NCBI GenBank assembly: GCA_031769625.1
Contig: JAUIMM010000202.1
Coordinates: forward strand, 12,467,645 to 12,531,644
DNA length: 64,000 nt
Direction: 5' to 3'
Origin: Taudactylus pleione
Taxonomy: Eukaryota > Chordata > Amphibia > Anura > Myobatrachidae
A program made the position numbers and the translations under genes. The notes below the pieces were generated by a model that did no database searches, was not told where the DNA came from, and worked only from the letters and a program-made list of their open reading frames with translations. Shown here in pieces: positions 48,001 to 60,000 of this stretch (the first letter of the stretch is position 1; each line of letters starts with the position of its first letter).

Positions 48001-51000
48001 CGGACAGTAAGCGCCTGTCCGACTGTCAAACCCCCATAGATATTATGCGTACAGTTTTAAGTCCTGGGGCGACAGAAGGGATGTCCAAACTCTTTAAAAA
48101 GGCTGGCATCCACAGAAATGGCACACACTTGACCCAATTAAAATTACAACAGATACACAAGTCATATGGCCCCTACATAAAGAGTAACAAACGTAAAGGC
48201 AAACTTTGGAATTAAATAAAAGTGTCAGAGCAGGTCTGGTTAGAGAAAGTCACAAGAAAGGGAATAAGATTAATTGTACGCCCTCTAAGAATTATATTGA
48301 AGAGACACCTGTAAGGACTATAGGTCCAAACTGTTCAGTGAAAAATTATATTGCTAAAAAGAACTAATTATGCCCCATTAGAGATTGTTAAGCATGTGAT
48401 GATTTCGAATTGTGGTGCTGTAAATTGTACAGTTTGTAGACTGAAGGTATCATATACTGAACCCAGAAAAGATACCAGAAGTTGGGATGGGGAAAAGAAA
48501 TCCATGTATTTTTCTTACAGGAATCTATGCAAGTGTGAATATCCTCAAGTTAAATTGTGGAGAGAGCCAAATGGTTTATGATTTTAAATGTAAAAAAAAA
48601 GCTATGAATGGGGATTAGTAGGTTTAAGAAGTAGTTAACTTGGAAGATACATAAATTAATGTGTATGTTCAATAAAATCTAAACTGTGAGGTTAGTGAGA
48701 TATTCGAATATTTGAAGGTATGACATCATTGTTCTCATCTTAGTTAGCCTTTTATATGCCTAATTTACAAGAGGCTTAGTGATCATCATTTTTAAATGCT
48801 AAACAGACAGTTTTTATTTTTGAGAGTTTGATCTGCTGTGTAAGTTAGTGACATTTGTAAATCAAAATTATTTTAAATTTTTTTTGCTATTGGCTTTTGT
48901 TTCAGTACAATACGTAAATATGTATAAAAGTTGTCAGATTATTATAAAAGTTATAAAAGTATTATAAGGATGTAATCAGTCACTGATTACCAACAGCAAT
49001 GTTACAAAATGCTGGAGATGTGATTGTAAAGGTCGTCATTATTGGACTGATAGACAATGTACTGTCTGTAAAATAATGAGAAAGGACAGACAGGACAAGC
49101 AAGATAAGAAGGCTAAATTAGCACCACAGCCTATTTATGTTGTGCAATCATCAGGAAAGCGACAACAGTTAGTGCCAGTTGGGCAAAATATTGGTGCACG
49201 TTTTAAAAAAATAAATAAATAGGCCAACAGCGTCACTTGTTTCTACAATGTTATCTAATGTTAAAATGAGTCAAAGATCCCAAACTTATATGTAGAATGG
49301 TTTGTGTTTTCACTGCCTTCGTCTCAGTTAAGAACACATACGGCACGATTCTATTCTACGTGATGTGAATAGCGCCGGGAATCAGCTCCCGCAGCTATTC
49401 AATACACAGCGCAGCTAACCCCGACTAAGGATTTCTTCTCGCATCCCTCCGGGGATGCGAGCAGAAATCCGTCAAAAGTCCCGGCGCGTGGCTGTTTTCT
49501 GCCCTTCGCACCTGGAAAACAGCATCGCGCCGGGAAGTTAGGTCGGGGAATGCCCGTTCTCCCGCCTAAAAACCCTGTTTAAGGCGTGAGAACGAGCCTT
49601 CCCCAACCTAACATTGCGATGGATTGAACAGCTCCGGGAGCTATCTCCCGGCGCTATTTACATTGTGCTCAATTGAAATCGAGAGCATAGACAAACATAG
49701 GAAGATAGCCCCAGAGTCACATACTTCCCAATGTAACCAGTCCTAGTGGCCCACAATATACTGTATCCATCTGGGGCTGCTAAAAGTGTTATTCAGTCCA
49801 AATTAATCTCACCAGAACTTTTGACCTCCTCTGTAGTCCTGGCCACTGGCCTGGATGGTCAAATACAGTATTTACAAAAGACAAAACCATTGCAGATTAC
49901 TGTAAATAATAGTGTGACATTAGAGACAGTTTTTAGTCTCAGATGACTGCCCACTTAATCTTGTAGATGCAGATTTATTGTCAGCATTAAATGCCACAAT
50001 AACATAAAAAGATGGGGAAGTGACTAACTTCCAAACCAGGACTTCTTGGAAGAACCTTTGATACAAGAAATGTACCAACATATCTCATTAATGTTGCTAA
50101 CACTGAAAACTTGTACTTAATGAGATATTTGCTAAAGTCCCCGATACATTATGGGCAAAGGGTAAAATGGATGTAAGGTTACTGCCCATCCAGCCCATGG
50201 AAATTAAACTTAAAGCTACATGTGCAGCTAGTTAAAATAATACCCTTTAAGACCAGATCAAGTGGCTATAGTGGCCAAACAGATAAGGACTCCTGCTTTC
50301 AGGAAATCTCCTAGTGAATGCCGTTGCAGTTGGAACTCACCTGTTCCTTATTAAACAGAAAACCCCAAATCCAGATGAAGCTCCCTTTTTTAGAATGATT
50401 CAGGAGAGATTAATAAAAGGTTACAAGTTAATACATCGATTGTACCTATCCACACACCTTGTTGAATGGCGTATCACCCACCTCACAGTTTAAATCCCAA
50501 TAACAAAAGAAATCCAACTATTGCTTGTATTTACACACCAAGAAAAGCAATATGCTTGGACCAGACTGCCACAAGGGGGTGCTACAAGCACTAGTGAATA
50601 CGCAGAGACAATGGGCCTGATTCAGACCCACTCGCAAGCGGCTGTCCGCTCGCAAGTGGGTCGATTGTGTGCACTGCGCATGCGCACGACGGAGGGAGCT
50701 CCGTCGTGCGCATGCGCCAGACGCGACGAGCGAAGGACTTTCCTTTGCTCGTTGTGTCTGATCAAAAGGGGCGTGCTGTCGATGTTGATTGACAGCACGC
50801 CCCCTTTGGGAAAAAGGGGAAACTCAACAGCAGGCTCCGGCTCGCAGTGGCGATGGTGAAGACCATCGTGGCCATCAACCTGCACGCTCGTATAGGCTGT
50901 GGGTGGTGACCCACAGCTATACGAGCGTCCAGGAGGACGGCACTCATTCAGAGCGTGCGCTCTGATCAGAGCGTCCGGCTCTGAATGAGGGCCAATGTCA

Positions 51001-54000
51001 TTAGTTTTAAAAGATTGGCTTCCTGCCAGTGCAATCACGATCGTTATACGATATGTGGATGATTTACTTTTATGTGTTGACTCACAGCAGGATTGTTTGC
51101 ATGAAATAATAGCATTACTGAATATTCTGCACAGTAATTGTTGTAAAGTATCTAAAGAAGATGGATACCTTATGAAAATAAATTGCAACTTTGTATGATG
51201 CATTCAAGGGACCTATACAACAGGATCCCCTTGCATTAACACTTGAATAAATTGAAGTCTCATCATGTTGTAAAACAAGACATCATTAATGCACCAGCAT
51301 TAGATTTACCCGATTATAGTAAGCCATTTATACATTTTTGCCATGAGTCTAACTCACATGCTCAGGGGGTCCTTGAACAATCACATTGAAACTCTTGTTA
51401 CCTAGACCCTGTATAGTGCTGACAGTGTTAGGGTTATAAAAATCCTGAGTAGCCCTCAAACAAAGCATTTGTCTGTTGCTAGGCTTAGTAGTTTTGTTGT
51501 ACAAGTAATGATACTCTTAAAAAAGGTGTACAGTGTTGAATCCTGCATCGTTGCTCCTGCAGGAGTCAAAGATGGGAGAGGAGATGATATTTCCCCTTGT
51601 ATAAGTACAAACAGTGGTAATTGTGACAGTGTCAAGGAAGGCACTGAAAATATACACACTTTCATTTTTGATTGTGTTGCATTTATAAAGCGAAACTCAT
51701 TGTCCTTGTCTAACTTTTCAGATGTTCCTTTTGTAGATGAGTTACACACACTGGATGTTGGCCACATCTGAGCACTGTCTACTGCATTCCAATTATCCCA
51801 AAGGCTTGTAGCGATAAAGATAAAAGTACTCTTGAGAGACTAGACCCAAAGCTAAAAGGCAATAGACTGGTAGACCAGACCGCACGTGCTGCTGCCATAA
51901 GTCATTACTTCCAGGGTGAGCCCACTTATGTGGTATACCCCACCCCCAAGAATGACTTAAGTACCCTCCTAAAACTCCAGGCACAAGCTCCAGAGGCTGA
52001 GAAAAGCAAAGCTAGGAGCTAAAGACACAAATGGTGAGGGTGAGTGTGTGTGTGTGTGTATGTGTGTGTGGTCAATGTTTGTGTCTACCAAAAGCACTTT
52101 ACCCAGTTATGGCCCAGATAATACAAGGTAAGGTGCACTTGGGGAAAGATACAATGGTGGCTATCACCAACTGTAATTGGATAGCTCCGGGTTTTGCACA
52201 GGCCTTTGTAACAAGGTGTCTAACTTGTGCATTGAACAATCCGGGTAAGACTGTCCCAACCCCTTTGAAAAGTACTCCCCAGACTCAGTGTTCCTTACAG
52301 AGGATACAAATTGATTTTATACAACTGTCCAAATGCTCAGGGTATGAGAATGTCCTCTTGTATGAGCCTCTGTTAACAAAATTAACAAATCATGACTGAG
52401 GTCATCTGCAGATATGATGTACTATGTATCTACCCTATAGAAACAATTAACTAAAATACATAGTATAGTGTTTTCTTCTATTCCAGTCCCTTATCTTGAT
52501 ACAGGTACCCACCGTTTACAACCAGGAAACTGGATGAGAAGTTGGAAACATACCAGAAAGGCTATTAAGCCCAGATTTGAAAGTCCATTCCAAATCCTGC
52601 TGACTACACCCATTTCAGTGAAACTTCAGGGAAAGGACACCTGGACACACGCCTCCCACTGCAAAATCTTCAGCCAAGGGAAATTGGAGTATTTTGAAAT
52701 TATGAACAGATATATGGTGTTAAGCCCAAAGCCAGACAAAGGCTTGTGGGGATGTAAACTTAGCTTTGCTATAGTTTCAATTTTAGCTTTAAACTTTGTT
52801 TTAATTCCCATCACAAGTATTAAGCTGAGTAACTGCATAAATAGTGGTATATCAAGAGACAGGAAGCAGTAACAATATCTAGACTCAATGTATAGAATGT
52901 TCACAATATAGAAGCTTTATCCAAATTGTTTGATAATGTTATGCAGTCAGGTGCATAAATATTGGGACATTGACAGAATTTTCATATTTTGGCCTCTATT
53001 CACCACCACAATGGCTTTGAAATGAAACAAACAAGATGTGCTTTAACTGCAGACTTTCAGATTTAATTTGAGGGTAATTACATCCAAATCAGATGAACGG
53101 TGTAGAAATTACAACGGTTTCTATATGTGCCTCCCACTTTTTAAGGGGCCAAAAGTAATGGGACAAACTAAACAATCCTAAATCTAACCTTCACTTTTTA
53201 ATACTTTGCTGCAAATCCTTTGCAGGCAATTACAGCCTGAAGTCTGGAACGCATAGACAGCAACAGACGCTGGGTTTCATCCCTGGTGATGCTCTGCCAG
53301 GCCTCTACTGCAAATGTCTTCAGTTCCTGCTTGTTCTTGGGGCATTTTCCCTTCATCAAGTGAAATGCATGCTCAAATCGGATTCAGGTCAGGGGATTGA
53401 CTCGGCCATTGCATAACATTCCACTTTTTAGCCTTAAAAAAACTCTTTGGTTGCTTTTGCAGTATGCTTCGGGTCATTGTCCATCTGCACTGTGAAGCAC
53501 CGTCCAATGAGTTCTGAAGCATTTGACTGAATATGAGCCTATAATATTGCCCAAAACACTTCAGAATTCATTCTGCAGCTTTTGTCAGCAGTCAAATCAT
53601 CAATAAATAAAAGGGAACCAGTTCCATTGGCAGCCATACATGCCCACGCCATGACACTGCCACCACCATGCTTCACTGATGAGGTGGTATGTTTTGGATC
53701 ATGAGCAGTTCCTTTCCTTCTCCATACGCTTCTCTCCCCATCACTCTGGTACAAGTTGATCTTTGTCTCATCTGTCCATAGGATGTTGTTCCAGAACTGT
53801 AATGGCTTTTTTAGATGTTGTTTGGCAAACTCTAATCTGGTCTTCCTGTTTTTGTGGCTCACCAATGGTTTACATCTTGTGGTGAACCCTCTATATTCAC
53901 TCTTGTGAAGTCTTCTCTTGATTGTTGACTTTGACACATATACATCTACCTCCTGGAGAGTGTTCTTGATTTGGCCAACTGTTGTGAAGGTGTTTTCCTT

Positions 54001-57000
54001 CACCAGGGAAATAATTCTTCTGTCATCCACCACAGTTGTTTTCCGTGGTCTTCCGGGTCTTTTGGTGTTGCTGAGCTCTCCGATGCGTTCTTTCTTTTTA
54101 AGAATGTTCCAAATTGATTTGGCCACACCTAATGTTTTTGCCATCTCTCTGATGGGTTTGTTTTGATTTTTCAGCCTAATGATGGCTTGCTTCGCTGATA
54201 GTGACAGCTCTTTGGATCTCATATTGAGAGTCGACAGCAACTGATTCCAAATGCAAATGTCACACCTAGAATCAACTCCAGACCTTTTACCTGCTTAATT
54301 GATAATGAATTAACAAGGGAATAGCCCACACCTGTCCAAAAAATAGCTTTTGAGTTGATAGTCCCATTACATTTGGCCCCTTAAAAAGTGGGAGGCACAT
54401 ATAGAAACCATTGTAATTCCTACACCATTCACCTGATTTCGATGTAATTACCCTCAAATTAAATCTGAAAGTCTGCAGTTAAAGCACATCTTGTTTGTTT
54501 CATTTCAAAGCCATTGTGGTGGTGAATAGAGGCCAAAATATGAAAATTCTGTCAATGTCCCAATATTTATGCACCTGACTGTAGATTAAATATTTGATGT
54601 GCTTGAAATAATCACTAATGAACTGCATTTAAAGTAAAAGGTTATTGGACAGTCTAGACTGATCCTTGACTACCTTACGGCTGCTTAATAAGGTATGTAT
54701 CAAATAGTGAGACTAGCCTGCTGTAACTATATAGCTTATAACTTTTCTGACCTGATACATGAACATATGAAAAATCAATGAATTAAAAAGGACCAGTTCA
54801 GGAAAGCACATAATGATCCAGAGTATTATCTTGATAGTAATGAATGGTTTTCCTAATTAAACCCAGCTAAATGGTTTAATGAATTTGGTAGATGTATATA
54901 TTGATAAAGGTTTAGCTTTGTTTGTAATCATTGATATTGCTGTAAAACTTGCTACTCTTCTGATTAAGAAGTTACTTACACTTGACTGTTTTTCTAAGGA
55001 AAATACACCACAGGCCTTGATGATGAGTCAAGTCTATGATAACATCTATGCCCAAGACAACATTACAAGCTGCACCATTTGTGGAACAAGCCTCACTGAG
55101 GATGACAAGCAAACATGTGGACGGGACCGATATGAAATTCCGCCTGACATCAGCCAACGCCAATACCAACGCTGGTAGCTCGACAGGACTAGATCCCGAC
55201 ACAGTAAGTATTTAATCTATCCCTAACCTTTCCCCCCTAACCCTCTTTTAGGGGTGCCTAAACCTAACCCTCCCGGGGGGGGGGGGTGCCTAACTCTAAG
55301 TCCCCCCCAGGAGCCCTTAACCTAACCCTCCCACCCCACGGCTCTCAGCTGCCACCGCCTGGGTTACCTTCGCTCGGCATGCCGGGTGTCGGTCTCGCAG
55401 CGTAGGGCTACTGATAGGAGTCGGGATTTCAATGCCTATCATTAGTCCCTTGCCGGGATATGACAGTCGGGAAGCCGGCGGTCGGTATTTCGACCGTCGG
55501 CTTCCCGACTGCATACCATGTGGACATTGCAAAACTGTCATCATTTCCCTGAACATTCATGACAAGATGGGCAGGATAATAGACAATTAGAGACTGAGGA
55601 CCGTGGACTTACCCTACAGGGGATGGGTCAACGCTCCCAAGAGGGGGGTGATCCTATGTATATAAGTTTCTGTAGAAGGGCTTATATGTATATGCACCTG
55701 TACTTAGTATAGCAAGAGCACGTTCCTGTTAGGTAGACAGTATAGGGTAAAGTTATGAATAAGAGATGGGAATTGAGAAATCTGATATTAAGCTATTTAC
55801 ATGTAGACTCCATGTTGTAACAATATGGTATTCTATGCCTTTAAGTATTCATAAGAGAAAATTACAGAATACTGTTAAGAAGGTTTTCTGCTGACCTTCA
55901 TAGAATCAGAGCATTGGAATGTGCAGATGGTTAAAATGTGCAGATAAATAGTGGCATGAACACTCTCCATGAACCACGTATGCTAGAGTCCCTTTCTATG
56001 CTAGACTCCCCTTGTAAAATAGATGCGAGATCATGAGGAATGTGGGTGTTTGATGGGCTCTCAGTAATGAACTGACAAGAATTAATGAATGTTTGTACTT
56101 TCTGATAACTGTATATGTTACACTGTGAGATCATCCTCTTTGTAAGAACGCCTATAAAACCTGTGTACTTTTTCTAATACATTCAGAGAACCTGAAGACT
56201 GATTCGATCTGTTTGGTCTTAGTGTTATTTCTCTCCATCAGCTGATGTAACGAAGGGATATCCCACCGAGGGTTCTGACACACATAACGAGCTGTGCCCG
56301 GTGATAGATCTATAATAGAATCTTCAACTGTCTATCAGTGGTGACCTTCAAGCGCAGGTTATTCCAATTAATGTATTGAATGAAGGATGAAAGTTACTTT
56401 TCCGTACCTTAAATTACGATCAGAATGTTATGCATGTATCTTTTCCAGAGCACAAGATTCACCAAAAGCCATGCTAGGACCAGATGTTAAAGTCCTCCCA
56501 GTCGCTCATGAAGAGAATGGCACTTAGACAGCATCGGAGACTGGCTGTATTTGTACGGTAAAGACTGCATACTTGTGTTTCTTCTTGTATTGAGACCACA
56601 TAACAAGGGACAGTGTTTAGATCCCACTTGTCAGTCCGCAAGGGAGAACATTTAACCCATAGCTGACCAAGTTCATTCACCCAGCGGAATTTGGATTTTC
56701 CTCCAGTACCATTCCTTTTAGAGACTTTCCCAGTCTGGGCAGGCCAGTCCAGATCAGTGTATTTACACCAATAAATAGTTTTGGAATACCTAATCTGTAT
56801 GTTCTGTACTCATACTACACACAGACATTGCAACAATCAGTTGAACATATTCATGTACACCTTGGCAAGTGCAGCTAAATCCCTTTGGCCAATAATACAA
56901 AATCAGATCTAGATCGACGTGAATTCCATAATGGTGGCTTAATTCCTTGTTATTTGCAAAGTAAAACATTAGAACTATAGTCATTAGGACAGACATTACT

Positions 57001-60000
57001 AGCTTTGATAAAGTAACTCCATCTCACTTTTTAAGTTAATCTAAAAAAAAAAAGGGTTTACTAAAATGTCCCAACTGCCCAACCTGCAGGTATCTGGCAG
57101 GAGGCGATACTGTGAATCACCCCTACTCAGGCAGAATATTCAAAGATTATTACTCACTACATCCTAGATTTATGGACTTTACTATATTGGTAAAGCCGAA
57201 CATCAATTTAACGAAAGAATGGCATTGCATACATCTGTAGTCTGAAACGTCATTCTTTCGGGTAGGAGTTAACATCCGGTGGTGAAACATTTTGCTACGG
57301 CTGCACCAGCGATGGCTTTGCTCTGATACAGGTTCATTGATCATGCACAGGTACTGGGAAATGTTACAGTTAGACGCCAAATTAATACATATCTTGGACA
57401 TCATTTAGTCATGTAACTGTCGTTTTATCACTACACTAGTGGTTCATGTCTGTTGGTGGTAATATATTGACATATATCCAACACATGTAAATACCCCTCC
57501 AATATTTCCTAGCACAATATATATAGTAATGTAGTTACAACCAGTTGTCTGAGTGAATTGATTACTGTACAGAAGCCCTGATTCAGAGCCGGACGCTCTG
57601 AATCAGGGCGTTTTTTTTTGGAGCGGTCTCCTGGCCGCTCGTATAGCTGTGGGTGACCTCCCACAGCTATAACGAGCGGCCGGGTTGATGGTCGCGATGG
57701 TCAAGACCATCGGGCTTGCGACGAGACCCTTGTGGTAGGGTCTCGTGGCCGCAAGCCCCAGAGAAACAAAATCTCTCCACTGACATCACTCGTGATGTCA
57801 GTGGGGCCGCCCACCCAACGGCAGGCATTCACATCCGAACGCCTCCGTTTGGCCAGCCACTCCCACGGCCCGCCCACCAAAGGGGGCGAGCTGTCACTCA
57901 ACATCGACAGCTCGCCCCCTTTGTTGCGAGACCCGGAGCGCCCGTTGCTATCCGGGTCTCGCACATGTGCACCATCGACCCGGTTGCGAGCGCACAGCGC
58001 TTGCGACTGGGTCTGAATCAGGCCCAGAATTTGACTTTATGTAACAAGATTAGCCATATTATGCGGCACTCTGTGATTTACGTAAAATATATATTTTTTC
58101 TTTGTTTATTCAATAAAAAGATTATATACACGTTTTGTTTCCCTTTAAACTTACAGTTTACCATTATGGTGCCCCTAAAGTATGATGTGTATTCAGGAAA
58201 GCAGTTAAGCTATGTTTAACTTATCTGTTTGTGCTGTCAATATTACACTGTGTACTCCTTACACCTGCTTATTTATGTTTGTACTTCGCACTAATTATAG
58301 TCACAGCAAGATTTCTGCTGCTGACATCATCTGTGTGCACCACAAATCTGTCTACGGCGTTCTCATAACGGTGTGATCATGGATATATAATAGTAAAATG
58401 CACTCAAAGTGCCAGTAAAGCACTGAATCGTTGGATACAGCAGCAGTGTGTATGCAAGCTATTATTCCTGAGTGTTGCCGCTTTCTGTATGCACACGTGG
58501 AAGTGTGTAATTCATTAATATATGTACTGTATGTATTGTATATAATATATGTAATACACATATATCACACATTACCCCATCAGTTAAATCACAGTATACT
58601 AAAACGTATGATTATCTGACCAACAAAACCTAATGTTAAATATGGTGAGATCTCGGAAACATCTCCCCTTCCCACAGAAAAAAAGAAAACCTCAGCAACA
58701 CACAAAAAAACAAAACAAAAAAAAAAACCTTACACTGCTCTTTCTCCCACCAGACAGTATATAAAGATTGACCCCTCGGGAAGATGGGTCAGCTGCCCAC
58801 GGACAATCGGCTCAGCTAAGGAAAAAAAAACAAAAAAAAACACAACAACATTTAACGCTTAAGGATTTCAATAACACAAGCTTTAAGCTGCAAATTGAGT
58901 ATAAAGTACCATGCTAGTATACATTATGAAGTTTAATTCGTAGCCAATCATGAGCTGATCACTTAAAATAGAGGTATGCTACCCTATGCCGAAAAGGGGG
59001 CATGGCCTTGTTTGGGGCACAATCTATGCATTACTTCTTCCATGGACCCCCTGGTGATCTTGGCACCTCCGAGCCAGAAGTTATGGTGTCGACACAATGA
59101 TCTAGGACCAAAGGTAAATAAAGGCTTGCAAATAGTTAGAAGAGGGGCACAAGCCTTTGCTATTTGGGATTAACTCCAGAATGCATTTTAATAGGAACAA
59201 GGCTTAAAATGGAGAGGTAGTCTCCATTAGGTTGGCACCTCAGCTTGGCTGACGGCCTCGGGACATCGCTTGTTTACCTGTGCAGCTCTATGGAGTGTGA
59301 GAAAAAACTAGCGCTGTTGCTGGCCAATATGTGCCATACGCAGTGGCATGTTGTGGCCAAGCCGCTAATTGAACTGCCCCCTATAAATCTACTTCTATGG
59401 TTTTAAGGTTGGACTTGTTCGAGAAGTGACAGTACAGCAACTTATGATAATGGTAGCCAAAAACATAAATAAAACTAATGTCAGCAATTACATTCCTCCA
59501 ATGATTAATTAGATGTGTGCTTGGCTAGCTTAAGGAATTTTGACACATTTTCCAAGAACCAACCATAAGAATTTCTGCAGTTTATGATTTACATCTTAGT
59601 TAGGTTGTCAGACTATTCGCAGGGCTGGCCGGCCCAATATGCCAGGTACGCAACCACGCACGGCGCCAACACCCGAGTACCGCCAATGCCTCCCCACAGC
59701 AGCCGGCATTACAATAAGTCACACTGACTACTTCTGTTGTATGCCGCCGCGCTGCCCGCCGCTCGTGCTGCAGCCTGAACACTGTCTGTGATTGACGGTA
59801 CAGGCATGGCTGGAGGGGGAGGAGGGACCACTCTCTCTTGTCCTACCCTTTCCTCAGCTCCTCCCCCCAGAGTGACAGCCTGGCTTACTGGAGTCCGACT
59901 GTGCCCGGCTGGAGGGGGCCACACTCTCCCTGTACTCAGCTCCTCCCCTTTCCACGTTATGTTCCCCATCTCTCTCTCTCTCTGAAGGCTGTGCTTCGGC

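Larger units (their letters stand above)
47450..56337 (+). mobile_element. Degenerate class I (gamma/epsilon-like) endogenous retrovirus
   Basis: Order on the + strand: 5' LTR remnant (47450-47606), Cys/His-rich gag end (about 49000-49140), protease (49750-50010), RT (50521-50600 and 51000-51190), RNase H (51240-51400), integrase (51780-52680), then 3' LTR (55774-56337). The 4-bp duplication and integrase C-terminus fit the gamma/epsilon class. Three later insertions interrupt it: a GC-rich MITE (50614-50992), a Tc1 element (52944-54581) and a CCCTAA-rich repeat (about 55150-55520). Many stops and frameshifts show it is long inactive. Envelope sequence was not recognised with confidence. Confidence 0.85.

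Noticed and set aside
52680..52904. Possible env start after integrase (52680-52870)
   Set aside because: There is a hydrophobic stretch but no recognised envelope motif, and the Tc1 insertion follows at once.
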